Source: JASLBX01 sp036374175
Lineage (GTDB): Bacteria; Actinomycetota; Actinomycetes; Jiangellales; Jiangellaceae
Direction of reading: 5' to 3'
DNA: 64,000 nucleotides
Assembly: GCA_036374175.1 (NCBI GenBank)
Contig: DASUUH010000124.1
Location: 1-64,000, forward strand
The number at the start of each line of letters is the position of its first letter. Position 1 is the first letter of the stretch. The translations under genes and the position numbers were made by a program. Below the pieces are notes generated by a model. It was not told where the DNA came from and searched no databases. It saw only the letters and a program-made list of their open reading frames with translations. Positions 10,349 to 19,012 of this stretch are shown in pieces.

Positions 10349-10872
10349 AGCGCACACTCCCGGCCGAGTCGGTGGCGGCATTGGCTCCGGTGCAGGCCGC
10401 TCTGCGGTCGCAGGCCGAGGCCGACGCCCACACCGTGCTCGACGAGGCGCGCAAGCAGGCGGGCGGGATCCGGGCGACAGCGCGGGCCCGGGCGTCGGAC
10501 ATCGTCGCGGCCAGTCGCTCAGAGGGTGAGCAGCAGGCCCGCGCGGCGGTGGCCGCGCGAGTCGTCCGGCGGCGCCGTGAGGCCAGGGACGTGGTGCTGC
10601 GTGCCCAGCGGGACTTGTACGACCAGCTGCACCGGGTCAGCAGACAAGCCGCCCGCGCCCTACGCGACGATCCCGACTACCCCGCGTTGCTACGCCGGCT
10701 GACCGCGCAGGCCCGCGATGCGATGGGAGCCGGCGCTTCGGTGCAGGAAAGCCCGGACGGCGGTGTTGTCGCGGTGGATGGAAGCCGCCGGCTGGACCTG
10801 TCAATGCCGGCGCTCGCCGAGCGTGCGGTGGACCGGCTCGGGGAAGAGGTGGAGCAGCTGTGGGCGGCGTAG
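10345..10872 (+). CDS. atpE: V/A-type ATPase subunit E (peripheral stalk)
   Basis: A 175-residue stalk subunit: an N-terminal coiled coil to about residue 95 (rich in A, R and E) and a C-terminal globular part ending in LSMPALAERAVDRLGEEVEQLW, like the family's terminal strands and helix. It would pair with the product of the first operon gene to make the outer stalks. It overlaps subunit F by 4 bp and subunit A by 13 bp. Length is slightly under the usual 185-200 residues. Confidence 0.82.
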   Translation: MKRTLPAESVAALAPVQAALRSQAEADAHTVLDEARKQAGGIRATARARASDIVAASRSEGEQQARAAVAARVVRRRREARDVVLRAQRDLYDQLHRVSRQAARALRDDPDYPALLRRLTAQARDAMGAGASVQESPDGGVVAVDGSRRLDLSMPALAERAVDRLGEEVEQLWAA

Positions 10873-12572
10873 TCGGCAGGGTCAACGGGCCGCTGGTCGA
10901 GGCCACTGGCCTCGCCGGCGTCGGCATGTTCGAGATGGTATTCGTGGGCAGCCACCGCGTTCCGGCCGAAGTCGTCGCGATCGCTGACGACACCGTGACG
11001 CTGCAGGCGTACGAGTACACCGGCGGGTTGCGGGTGGGCGATTCCGTTCGGCCCACAGGTTTTCCGCTCTCCGCGCGGTTGGGGCCGGGTTTGCTGGGGC
11101 AGGTGTTCGACGGCCTATTGCGACCGCTCTCGTCCGCTCCGGTATGGCTGACGCCCGATCAGCGGGCCCAGCACGCGGACCGGCTGTGGACGTTCACCCC
11201 GACGGCGCGTCGCGGCGAGCAGCTCGCGCCAGGTGCCGGCCTTGGCACCGTCGCGCTCAAGAACGGCGTACAGCACCACGTCCTGGTGCCGCCCAGCGTC
11301 TCGGGAGAGCTGAGCTGGCTGGCCGAATCCGGTGAACTCGCCGACGACGAAGCCGTGGCCCGCGTCGGGCAGCGGGACATCTCGTTGTGGGAGCACTGGC
11401 CGGTGCGGCGGCCGCGACCCTTCCTCGCCCGCGACGACACGGTCGTACCGCTGCACACCGGCCAGCGGGTGCTCGATCTGCTGTTCCCGGTGGGTCGCGG
11501 GTACGCGGCCGCCGTTCCCGGCGGGTTCGGTACCGGCAAGACCGTGCTGCTCCAGCAGATCGCCAAGTGGTGCGACGCCGACGTGATCGTTTACGTGGGG
11601 TGCGGCGAGCGCGGCAACGAGATGGCCGATGTGCTCGCCGAGCTCGCCGAGCTGACTGATCCGCGCACCGGTGGCCGGTTGATCGACCGGACGGTGATCC
11701 TGGCCAACACGTCCAACATGCCGATGATGGCGCGGGAGGCGAGCATCTATTCGGCGATCACAGTGGCGGAGTACTACCGCGACATGGGCTACGAGGCCGT
11801 GGTGATCGCCGACTCCACGTCACGTTGGGCGGAGGCCCGCCGCGAGTTCGCGTCCCGCACGGGCGCCTTGCCGGCCGAGGAAGGTTACCCGGCAGATCTC
11901 GCGTCGGCGCTTGCTGCGTTCTACGAACGGGCGGGCCGGGTGCACACGCTCGGCGGCCGGCCCGCCTCGGTCACAGTGATCGGTGCGGTATCGCCACCGG
12001 GCGGAGACATGGCCGAACCGGTGACGAGCGCGACTGAGCGGTTCATCCAGGCGTTATGGACGCTCGACCGCGACCTCGCCTATTCACGGCACTACCCGGC
12101 GGTCAGCTGGGGTGCCTCATTCGCCCGGCAGGTGGGAGCCGTAGGGGCGTGGTACGCCGAGCAGAGTGATGCCGATTGGCCGCACCGCCGGGCCCGGGCA
12201 GCGACGCTGCTGGCCGACTCCGACCGGCTGGCCGCTCTCGCCGAGATCGTCGGCACCGGCGCCCTACCCGGGCACGAGCGCATCGTGATGCTGGCCGGGC
12301 GATTGATCCGCGAGGCCGTTCTTATGCAGAACGCGCTGAGTGCCAACGACGCGTTCAGCAGTGCAGAGAAGGGCGCGGCGCTACTGCAGTTGGTCCTCGA
12401 TGTCGCCGACACCTGCCAGCGTCTTATCGAGCGGGGCGTACCGGCGACCACGATCGAGGAGTTCGACTTCGGCCCGCTCATTCGGCTTCGGGACGAGGCC
12501 AGGCCGGCCGACCAAGATGCCATCGCCGCTCGCCGCGACGTCGTGCTTCGCGACCTGGAGGAACTCGAATGA
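10860..12572 (+). CDS. atpA: V/A-type ATPase catalytic subunit A
   Basis: Catalytic ATP-hydrolysing subunit, 570 residues, close to family length. The Walker A loop is PGGFGTGKTVLLQQIAKW (about residues 219-236), followed by GCGERGNEM with the catalytic glutamate; the Walker B-like strand is EAVVIADSTSRWAEA. The non-homologous insertion typical of A subunits lies between about 110 and 190. GTG at 10860 is the likely start because MGGVVGRVNGPLVEATG aligns with the family's first beta strand. Its stop overlaps subunit B as ATGA. Confidence 0.95.
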   Translation: MGGVVGRVNGPLVEATGLAGVGMFEMVFVGSHRVPAEVVAIADDTVTLQAYEYTGGLRVGDSVRPTGFPLSARLGPGLLGQVFDGLLRPLSSAPVWLTPDQRAQHADRLWTFTPTARRGEQLAPGAGLGTVALKNGVQHHVLVPPSVSGELSWLAESGELADDEAVARVGQRDISLWEHWPVRRPRPFLARDDTVVPLHTGQRVLDLLFPVGRGYAAAVPGGFGTGKTVLLQQIAKWCDADVIVYVGCGERGNEMADVLAELAELTDPRTGGRLIDRTVILANTSNMPMMAREASIYSAITVAEYYRDMGYEAVVIADSTSRWAEARREFASRTGALPAEEGYPADLASALAAFYERAGRVHTLGGRPASVTVIGAVSPPGGDMAEPVTSATERFIQALWTLDRDLAYSRHYPAVSWGASFARQVGAVGAWYAEQSDADWPHRRARAATLLADSDRLAALAEIVGTGALPGHERIVMLAGRLIREAVLMQNALSANDAFSSAEKGAALLQLVLDVADTCQRLIERGVPATTIEEFDFGPLIRLRDEARPADQDAIAARRDVVLRDLEELE

Positions 12573-13993
12573 AGAGCCGGACAGCTCCGGACGTCAGCGG
12601 GCCGGCCGCCGTGGCCGGCGTCGAGTACTCCGACGTTCAGGCGCTCCAGGGGTCGCTGCTTGTGCTGAGGGACGTCCACGGGGTCGGCTGGGACGAGTTC
12701 GGCGTGTTGGAGATCGAGGACGGTACGCGCCGGCATGGGGTCGTGCTCGAGGTGAACGGCGACCTCGCGGTCGTTCAGGTGCTCGAAGGGACGGACGGGT
12801 TGCGCCGCGGGGGGCTTCGGGTCCGATTCACCGGCAGCCCGCTGCGCATCCCGCTCGGGTCCGGCTGGCTGGGGCGGGTGTGCAACGGGCGCGGCGAACC
12901 GATCGACGGCGGTCCGCCGGTGTTGGGCCATGAGATGGCGCCGGTGTCGGGGTGGCCGCTCAACCCGGTGCACCGCGAACCTCCGTCCGAGCCGGTGCTG
13001 ACCGGGGTTTCGGTCATCGACGCCCTGACGACCGTCGTGCGCGGACAGAAGCTGCCCATCTTCTCGGTCCCGGGGCTGCCGCACCTGCAACTCGCGACTC
13101 AGATCGCTGCCCAGGCCACTGCGGCCGGAGTATCGTTCCGCGTCGTTTTCGCCGGCATGGGGCTGACCCACTCCGATGCCGCGTTCGTTCGCGATGCCCT
13201 TGAGGAGCGATCGGCCGCCGGTGAACTCGTGGCGGTGCTCAACACCGCCGACGACCCGATCATCGAGCGGATCCTCACGCCGCGGATCGCCTTGACCATC
13301 GCGGAGCATTTCGCCTACACCGGCGGCCACCATGTTCTGGTCGTGATGTCGGACATGACCAGCTACTGCGACGCCGTTCGCGAGGTGGCGGCGGCCCGGC
13401 ACGAGATCCCGGCCCGCCGCGCCTATCCCGGCTACCTCTACAGCGATCTGGCATCGCTCTACGAACGGTGTGGCCGGGTCAGAGGCCGTCCCGGCTCGGT
13501 CACGATCCTGCCGGTCTTGACCATGCCGGCCGGAGACATCACCCACCCGGTTCCAGACCTCACCGGGTACATCACAGAGGGACAGGTCGTGCTGTCGCCC
13601 GAGGTGCACGCGCGGGGTATCTACCCGCCGGTGGACGTGCTGTCGTCGCTGTCGAGACTGATGCGCAAGGGCGCCGGACCGGGTCGCACCCGCGACGACC
13701 ACCTCGACGTCGCGGCCCAGGTCATCGCGGCGCTGGCGCGGGCCCGGCAGGCCGCTGAACTGGCCGACCTGATCGGCGTGGTGGCCCTGAGTGAAACCGA
13801 CCGGCGATATCTCGACTACCGCGCCGCACTGGAACGGCAACTCGTCCACCAGCAGCCGACCGAGTCGCGAGGGCTGGACCAGACGCTGGACCGGGCGTGG
13901 CACGTGCTTGCCGTCCTGCCGCGCCGGGAGCTGACCATGCTCTCCACCTCGATGGTGGACTCGCACCTGAACCTCTCGGAGTCGCTGCCATGA
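12569..13993 (+). CDS. atpB: V/A-type ATPase regulatory subunit B
   Basis: Non-catalytic nucleotide-binding subunit, 474 residues, that alternates with subunit A in the head. In place of a Walker A loop it has the B-subunit sequence LPIFSVPGLPHLQLATQI, followed by VVFAGMGLTHSDA and HVLVVMSDMTSYCDA. The C-terminal RLMRKGAGPGRTRDDH segment is also typical. Start and stop overlap the flanking A and D genes by 4 bp each. Confidence 0.95.
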   Translation: MKSRTAPDVSGPAAVAGVEYSDVQALQGSLLVLRDVHGVGWDEFGVLEIEDGTRRHGVVLEVNGDLAVVQVLEGTDGLRRGGLRVRFTGSPLRIPLGSGWLGRVCNGRGEPIDGGPPVLGHEMAPVSGWPLNPVHREPPSEPVLTGVSVIDALTTVVRGQKLPIFSVPGLPHLQLATQIAAQATAAGVSFRVVFAGMGLTHSDAAFVRDALEERSAAGELVAVLNTADDPIIERILTPRIALTIAEHFAYTGGHHVLVVMSDMTSYCDAVREVAAARHEIPARRAYPGYLYSDLASLYERCGRVRGRPGSVTILPVLTMPAGDITHPVPDLTGYITEGQVVLSPEVHARGIYPPVDVLSSLSRLMRKGAGPGRTRDDHLDVAAQVIAALARARQAAELADLIGVVALSETDRRYLDYRAALERQLVHQQPTESRGLDQTLDRAWHVLAVLPRRELTMLSTSMVDSHLNLSESLP

Positions 13994-14604
13994 GCACGGG
14001 GGCGGCGACGGGACGGGCCGGCCGGCTCCGGCTGCGGCACCGGTTGGCCGTGGCCGCCAAGGCGAGTGAGCTGCTCGACCGCAAGCGCCGAATCCTGGCC
14101 GGTGAGCTCGACCGCTTCACCCTGGAGGCACGCCGGACCGCGGAGGAATGGGAGCGCAGCGCCCACGAGGCGAGTCGCTGGCTACGCCGGAGTGAGGCGC
14201 TCGACGGCCCGCGTGCACTGTCCGCCGCGACGCCGGCCACCACCGCCAGCGTGACCATCCAGTACGGCGGGGCAATGGGTGTCAGGTATCCCGTGCACAC
14301 CACCGTCAAGGCACCGCAGGACCCGGTCCGCGCTGGCAGTTCGGCGCTGTTCTATGCGACCGAGGCGCATCGCCGCGCTCTCGCAGCGGGCGTCCAGCAC
14401 GCCGCCATCAGCCGAGCGGTGACGCTGTTGAGCGCCGAACTCGCCCACACCCGTGCCAGGCAGCGCGCCATTGACAACCGGTGGATACCCCAACTCGAAG
14501 ACGCCCTCCGGGTACTCGAGACGCAACTCGACGAGCTGGACCGCGAAGAGAACGTCCGGGTGCGCTGGGCTGCTGACCGGCTTGATCCATTCCAGGGGAG
14601 GTGA
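13990..14604 (+). CDS. atpD: V/A-type ATPase subunit D (central shaft)
   Basis: A 204-residue rotor shaft subunit made of a long antiparallel coiled coil. The N-terminal helix (RLRLRHRLAVAAKASELLDRK) and the C-terminal helix (NRWIPQLEDALRVLETQLDE) match the family pattern, where the conserved R-I/L-NALE-like segment appears here as DNRWIPQLEDAL. It closes the ATPase gene set: G/H-like, C, I, K, F, E, A, B, D are all present once, so a full complex can be assembled. Confidence 0.9.
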   Translation: MSTGAATGRAGRLRLRHRLAVAAKASELLDRKRRILAGELDRFTLEARRTAEEWERSAHEASRWLRRSEALDGPRALSAATPATTASVTIQYGGAMGVRYPVHTTVKAPQDPVRAGSSALFYATEAHRRALAAGVQHAAISRAVTLLSAELAHTRARQRAIDNRWIPQLEDALRVLETQLDELDREENVRVRWAADRLDPFQGR

Positions 14605-14609
14605 AGATC

Positions 14610-15044
14610 ATGTTCAGGCGCATCCTGGTCGCCGTCGACGACGCGCCGGCCGCGTTCCACGCTGCAGAGGTCGCCATCGGGCTGGCCAAGGCCGGCGGCG
14701 GCACCATCGTGGCAGTCACCGTGTTGCAGGACCATGCACTCGACGAGCGGATCAGTGCGGCGTCCGTGCCGGTGGGCGGGCGGCGGGTGCTCGCCGCCAA
14801 CGCCACATTGAGGCATGTGCAGCGACGGGCGGAGTCCGCTGGAGTGGCGGCCGAGACCGTTCAGGTCTCCGGCCCCCCAGCCGCCGCGGTGCTGGACGAG
14901 GCTCGCCGGAGCGATGCCGATGTCATCGTGATCGCGCGTGCGTCCCAGCGCGGCGTCGGTGTGCCGTACGTCGGCGTCGAGGCGCAGCGGATCCTGGAGT
15001 TCTCCGAGGTGCCGGTGTTGGTCGTACCACCGCCAAGAGGTTAG
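14610..15044 (+). CDS. Universal stress protein, single domain
   Basis: A 144-residue UspA-fold protein (RRILVAVDDAPAAFHAAEVAI at the N terminus, ending VPVLVVPPP). The canonical ATP-binding GxxGxxG loop is changed to ARASQRGVGVPYVGVEAQRI, so it may not bind ATP in the usual way. It is 5 bp after subunit D and shares its promoter. I chose the ATG at 14610 because GGGGAGGTGA sits at proper spacing; a GTG at 14601 would leave no spacing. Its stop overlaps the stop of the convergent pcm gene by 4 bp. Confidence 0.87.
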   Translation: MFRRILVAVDDAPAAFHAAEVAIGLAKAGGGTIVAVTVLQDHALDERISAASVPVGGRRVLAANATLRHVQRRAESAGVAAETVQVSGPPAAAVLDEARRSDADVIVIARASQRGVGVPYVGVEAQRILEFSEVPVLVVPPPRG

Positions 15045-15703
15045 CCGGGAAATCCGTACTTGCCATGAAGGCGGACGAATCGGGCCAACGTTAGGACTCG
15101 TCGGCGCTCGAGCCCATCAGCGGTGCGGACAAAGTGGACGACTTCCTCCTCGCCACCCGAGCCGATGGGTTGGACGAGCCGCCCACCGCAGCGAAGCTGC
15201 TCGATGAGCGGCTCCGGAACGGTGGGAAAGGCGGCCGACACGACGATCGCGTCGTACGGAGCGTGATCTGGAACACCGCGGCTGCCGTCTCCGACCACGG
15301 ACCGCACGTTCAGGATGCCGTGTCGGGACAGGTTCTGACGGGCCCGGTGGGCTAGGTCGGGCCATAGTTCGATGCTCACGACGTCGCCGGCCAGGTGAGC
15401 GAGCAGCGCAGTCTGAAAGCCCAGCCCGGTACCGACCTCGAGGACGTGCTCCTTCCCGGTGAGGTCGAGGCTTTCGATCATCATCGCGGACAACGAGGGT
15501 TGTGTGGTGACCTGCCCGTGGTCGATCGGGATGGGTGCGTCGTCGTATGCCGCAGTGCCGTACGTGGCCGGCACGAATCCGGCCCGCGGAGTTACGCGTA
15601 CGGCGCGGAGCAGGCGTTCGTCCCGGACTCCAGCCGCCCGGATAGCCCGGACGAGTTTGTCAGGCGAGCCGCGCAAGGCAAACTCATTCCAGCGCTGTGC
15701 CAT
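15041..15703 (-). CDS. pcm: Protein-L-isoaspartate O-methyltransferase
   Basis: A 220-residue SAM-dependent methyltransferase that starts repair of isoaspartate in aged proteins. The SAM-binding motif is HVLEVGTGLGFQTALLA (about residues 76-92), preceded by the family motif VTTQPSLSAMMIESL. The ATG at 15703 is 20 bp inside the end of the hydrogenase delta gene, so it is the last gene of the hydrogenase operon, in the place where the large subunit gene is normally found. Repair of damaged protein suits long-term dormancy. Confidence 0.9.
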   Translation of the reverse strand: MAQRWNEFALRGSPDKLVRAIRAAGVRDERLLRAVRVTPRAGFVPATYGTAAYDDAPIPIDHGQVTTQPSLSAMMIESLDLTGKEHVLEVGTGLGFQTALLAHLAGDVVSIELWPDLAHRARQNLSRHGILNVRSVVGDGSRGVPDHAPYDAIVVSAAFPTVPEPLIEQLRCGGRLVQPIGSGGEEEVVHFVRTADGLERRRVLTLARFVRLHGKYGFPG

Positions 15704-16478
15704 CGTCGTCGGCTCCGGTGGCGGCCGCGAACGCGGGCGATGCCGCGGTGAAGGTGCGGAACACCCGGGTGATGGCGTCCTCGGACATGCCCAGCGCTTC
15801 GAGCTGCCGGGCCAGGGCCGGAACGTTGGGCGACTCCATCGGCCCGAAGCAGCCGTAGCAGCCCCGTCCGATGGCGGGGCACAGCGCGCCGCAGCCGGCG
15901 TGGGTGACCGGACCGAGGCACGGTGTGCCGTCGGCGACCATGACACACGTGGTGCCGCGCGCCTTGCACTGGTGGCACACGCTGTGCGCCGGCACGTTGG
16001 GCGGGCGCCCGTGCAGTGTGGCGACGAGAACTTCAAGCAGCTGGTTCTTGTCGATGGGGCAGCCCGGGAGCTGGAAGTCGACGGAGATGTACGCCGAAAT
16101 GGGGCTGGAGCGGTCGAGGGTTCTGATGTACTCGGGCCGGGCGTAGACGATCCGCCGGAACTCTACGACGTCGGCGAAGTTGCGCAGCGCCTGGATCCCG
16201 CCTGCGGTGGCACATGCGCCGATCGCCACGACGACCTTCGACACTTCGCGGATGTGCTTGATCCGTTCGACGTCCTGCGGTGTGGTCACGGACCCTTCGA
16301 CGAGCGACAGGTCATACGGCCCGGGGCCGACCTCGCGGCTGGCTTCGAGGAAGTGCTCAATCCGTACCTGCTCGGCCACGGCCAGCAGCTCATCTTCGCA
16401 GTCGAGCAGGGTCAGCTGGCAGCCGTCGCACGAGGCGAACTTGAACACTGCGAGGGCGGGCGTGGTCACGGTGGCCAT
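15684..16478 (-). CDS. hydD: NiFe hydrogenase small (delta) subunit, group 3b type
   Basis: A 264-residue small subunit of a bidirectional NADP/NAD-linked hydrogenase (HydD/HyhS). Fe-S ligands are visible in FASCDGCQLTLLD (residues 17-20), AIGACATAGG, PGCPIDKNQL and the C-terminal run CHQCK, CLGPV, CGALCPAIGRGCYGC. It should carry electrons from the NiFe centre to the gamma/beta diaphorase. It needs a large subunit with the NiFe ligands, and no such gene is encoded in this window. It begins directly after the gamma gene. Confidence 0.92.
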   Translation of the reverse strand: MATVTTPALAVFKFASCDGCQLTLLDCEDELLAVAEQVRIEHFLEASREVGPGPYDLSLVEGSVTTPQDVERIKHIREVSKVVVAIGACATAGGIQALRNFADVVEFRRIVYARPEYIRTLDRSSPISAYISVDFQLPGCPIDKNQLLEVLVATLHGRPPNVPAHSVCHQCKARGTTCVMVADGTPCLGPVTHAGCGALCPAIGRGCYGCFGPMESPNVPALARQLEALGMSEDAITRVFRTFTAASPAFAAATGADDDGTALE

Positions 16479-17297
16479 CTACAGCTCCTTCGCGGCCAGC
16501 AGCGGTCCCGCCTGGTCCAGGCTCACGACCGCGCCGTCCCGGCAGAGGAGCAGCGGGCCAAGCTGGCAATGGCCGCACAGCCCGGCGCCGCACCGCATGT
16601 TCCGCTCCAGAGACACCAGGACATCGCTCTCGGCCAGGCCCCGATCGGTCAGGCAGCGTGCCACGACCCGCATCATCACCTCGGGTCCGCACAGGAACGC
16701 GGTCGTCCGTCTCGGGTTCACGTTGGCCCTTTTCACCAGAGATGTCACCAACCCGACATTGCCCGTCCAGCCTGCCTCCGCGTGATCGACCGTCAGTCCG
16801 AACGCGATGTCGGGCATCCGGTCCCAGGTGGCCATGTCGTCGCGGAAGAGCAGGTCGTGCGGCGTGCGTGCGCCGACCAGCACGACGATCCGGCCCCGGT
16901 GGCCGGCCTTGGCCGCCGCCCAGATGGCCGGTCGCAGGGGCGCCAGCCCGATGCCGCCCGCGACGAAGAGCAGGTCGCGGCCCGGCGAGCGGGCCACCCC
17001 CCAGTCCGTGCCGTACGGGCCTCGGACACCGACGATCGTGCCCGAAACGGCAGCATGGAGTGCCTGGGTGACCGGCCCAACCGCTCGAACGGTGTGGACC
17101 AGCTCGCCGTCCCCGTTGCCGCCGCTGACCGAAACCGGCACTTCCCCCCGGCCGAACGCAGTGATCATCATGAACTGACCGGGCAGCGGAGCGGCGACCG
17201 CCTCGTCGACAGGGGCAAGAGTGAGCGTGACAGTGTCGGCGGTCTCGACGTCACGCGCCACGACCCGGTAGCGGTGCGGAGTGGTCGCGGCGGTCAT
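16479..17297 (-). CDS. hydG: Hydrogenase gamma subunit, FAD/NAD(P)-binding diaphorase
   Basis: A 272-residue ferredoxin-reductase-like subunit (HydG/HyhG). The FAD domain has LPGQFMMITAFGRGEVPVSV, the NAD(P)-binding motif is VAGGIGLAPLRPAIWAA, and a C-terminal [2Fe-2S] motif is CGAGLCGHCQLGPLLLC. It exchanges electrons between NAD(P)H and the delta and beta subunits. Its ATG overlaps the stop of the cyclic-nucleotide-binding-domain gene by 4 bp, tying the two translationally. Confidence 0.92.
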   Translation of the reverse strand: MTAATTPHRYRVVARDVETADTVTLTLAPVDEAVAAPLPGQFMMITAFGRGEVPVSVSGGNGDGELVHTVRAVGPVTQALHAAVSGTIVGVRGPYGTDWGVARSPGRDLLFVAGGIGLAPLRPAIWAAAKAGHRGRIVVLVGARTPHDLLFRDDMATWDRMPDIAFGLTVDHAEAGWTGNVGLVTSLVKRANVNPRRTTAFLCGPEVMMRVVARCLTDRGLAESDVLVSLERNMRCGAGLCGHCQLGPLLLCRDGAVVSLDQAGPLLAAKEL

Positions 17298-17782
17298 AGC
17301 TCACCGTGTGCCGCTCGGGAGGCCGGCGTGCCGTAGAGATCCAATAGGCGCAACCGGGTCGCCTGGAGCCGTTCCACCGTGGTCGCTGAAACCCGCCGGT
17401 AGATCGCAGCGCACAGGCTCGGGTCGGCTTCACAGGCCGCTCGTACGGCGACTCCGTCGATCTCGATGGCCCGGGTCTCGCTGACGGCGACTGCACCGAA
17501 CTGCCAGCGATAGGGCGGGAACAGCCACGACCAGCCGAGGCTGTCACCCGCGGTGAGCGTCTCGACCAGGACGGTGCCCCGGGCCGGAATCTCGAGCACG
17601 AGCGCGACCTGACCTTCCGAGATCAGCCAGAAGCGGTCGGCGTGCTCGCCTTCGGCGAAGATGACCTGCCCGGCATGGAACCGGACCTCACGCGCGTGCT
17701 CGCCGATCAGGTTCACCTGATCGATTGGCAGGCCGGAAATCCAGGGGTGTTTGCCGAGCAGGAGAGTCGTGAGTGGGGACAT
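17294..17782 (-). CDS. Stand-alone cyclic nucleotide-binding domain protein in hydrogenase operon
   Basis: A 162-residue protein holding one CNB beta-roll (about residues 22-125) and a short helical tail, with no helix-turn-helix, so it is not a Crp/Fnr regulator. VIFAEGEHADRFWLISEGQV is a typical CNB opening. The phosphate-binding cassette reads GDSLGWSWLFPPYRWQFGAVA; the glutamate and arginine pair that hold cAMP are not in place, so another ligand, or none, is likely. It lies between the hydrogenase beta and gamma genes, with a 1-bp gap and a 4-bp overlap. I prefer the ATG at 17782, which has GGAG upstream, over the one at 17803. A role in tuning the diaphorase is inference. Confidence 0.85.
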   Translation of the reverse strand: MSPLTTLLLGKHPWISGLPIDQVNLIGEHAREVRFHAGQVIFAEGEHADRFWLISEGQVALVLEIPARGTVLVETLTAGDSLGWSWLFPPYRWQFGAVAVSETRAIEIDGVAVRAACEADPSLCAAIYRRVSATTVERLQATRLRLLDLYGTPASRAAHGEL

Positions 17783-17783
17783 A

Positions 17784-18908
17784 TCAACTCCGTGCCGTTC
17801 CATGGAAGGCCGCGGCCTCCTCCGTGATGTCTATGCCGACCGGGCACCAGACGATGCACCGGCCGCAACCGACGCATCCCGAGCCGCCGAACTGGTCGTG
17901 CCAGGTGCTCAGTTTGTGGCTCATCCACTGGCGGTACCGACTGCGGGCCGATGAGCGCACCGAACCACCGTGCAGGTTGGTGAACTCCAGGTCGAAGCAG
18001 GAGTCCCAACGCTGCCAGCGCTCGGTGTGGTCGCCGGTGAGGTCGGTGAGCTCTTCGGTGGTGGTGCAGAAGCACGTCGGGCACACGAGAGTGCAGTTGC
18101 CGCAGGTCAGGCACCGTTCTGCGATCTCGTCCCAGTGGCTCGACTCGCGGTTGTCGGCCAGCAGCGAGCGCAGGTCGGTGTCCGGCATCGTCCGGCCCAT
18201 CCGCCCGGCCGCTGCGCCGACGGCGTCCCGCGCGGTGGCGACAGTCGGCGGATCGGCCGGCTGCTGCGGCACGCCGCTGAGCATCCGCTCGCCCGCTGCC
18301 GAACCGGTCGTGACGATGAACCGGGGCTCCCCGGCCTTGCTGAGCTCGACCATCGCGAGGTCGTAAGCCCCATTCGCGGCGGGACCGGTTCCCATCGAGG
18401 CGCAGAAGCAGGCCGCACCGGGTTCGGTGCACTCGACCGCTATTACGAACAGATTTCCGCGGCGCGCTGCGTAACCCACATCGGTGTGGTGGCCGCCGGT
18501 GAGTACCCGATCGAGGATGTGGATCGACCGCAGATCGCAGGGCCGCACCCCCAGCAGGGCGTAGTGCACCGGCCCGCGGTCAGGTTCGATCGGCTGGAAG
18601 CCGTCGGCCCGATCGGCGGACCACAGCTGCACGCGGGGCGGATGCAGGAACTGCTTCCACGACTGCGGTCCTGCGGAGTGGCCGAACGCGGCGCCGTCGG
18701 AACGCGGCCGGAGCCGGTACTCTCCGGGTCCGGTCTCCGCGCCCCACCCCCAGGGCAATTCGTCCGCCGACGTGAGCTCGGCGAGGACTATCGCGTTGTC
18801 CCGGACGGTGGGACCGACCACCTGGTAGCCCGCCGCCTGCAACCGCTCGACCAGCGCCGTCAAGCCGGGCCGGTCGAGTTCGACGGCCGCTGCGTGATCT
18901 GTGCTCAC
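17784..18908 (-). CDS. hydB: Hydrogenase beta subunit, iron-sulfur protein (group 3b type)
   Basis: A 374-residue HydB/HyhB-type subunit with two C-terminal [4Fe-4S] motifs: CLTCGNCTLVCPTCFC and CVGCGRCIVWCPVGI. The N-terminal part has the family motif VHYALLGVRPCDLRSI. It would pass electrons between the gamma subunit and external ferredoxin or polysulfide-like acceptors. GTG at 18908 is the start because GAGGAGGTGG lies just upstream; longer in-frame extensions lack homology. It is the first gene of the hydrogenase operon, with a DosR-like box about 80 bp upstream. Confidence 0.9.
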   Translation of the reverse strand: MSTDHAAAVELDRPGLTALVERLQAAGYQVVGPTVRDNAIVLAELTSADELPWGWGAETGPGEYRLRPRSDGAAFGHSAGPQSWKQFLHPPRVQLWSADRADGFQPIEPDRGPVHYALLGVRPCDLRSIHILDRVLTGGHHTDVGYAARRGNLFVIAVECTEPGAACFCASMGTGPAANGAYDLAMVELSKAGEPRFIVTTGSAAGERMLSGVPQQPADPPTVATARDAVGAAAGRMGRTMPDTDLRSLLADNRESSHWDEIAERCLTCGNCTLVCPTCFCTTTEELTDLTGDHTERWQRWDSCFDLEFTNLHGGSVRSSARSRYRQWMSHKLSTWHDQFGGSGCVGCGRCIVWCPVGIDITEEAAAFHGTARS

Positions 18909-18985
18909 GCACCCACCTCCTCGATCCACCACCAGCTCACCGGATCGGCGATCAGGGCTGAAGTGCCGAGCGACCCCGACCGGAT

Positions 18986-18999
18986 GGGCCTTTAGTCGC
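18986..18999. promoter_or_regulatory. DosR-like box upstream of hydrogenase operon
   Basis: GGGCCTTTAGTCGC; on the minus strand it reads GCGACTAAAGGCCC, close to the mycobacterial DosR core GGGACTWWAGTCCC. Its centre is about 85 bp ahead of the hydB GTG at 18908. In M. smegmatis the equivalent hydrogenase (Hyd3/Hyh) is DosR-controlled, which supports the reading. Confidence 0.55.
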
Positions 19000-19012
19000 T
19001 CGCTTTGCCGGT

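Noticed and set aside
17294..17803. Crp/Fnr transcription regulator
   Set aside because: Only the CNB beta-roll is present; no helix-turn-helix follows, so it should not be called a transcription factor.
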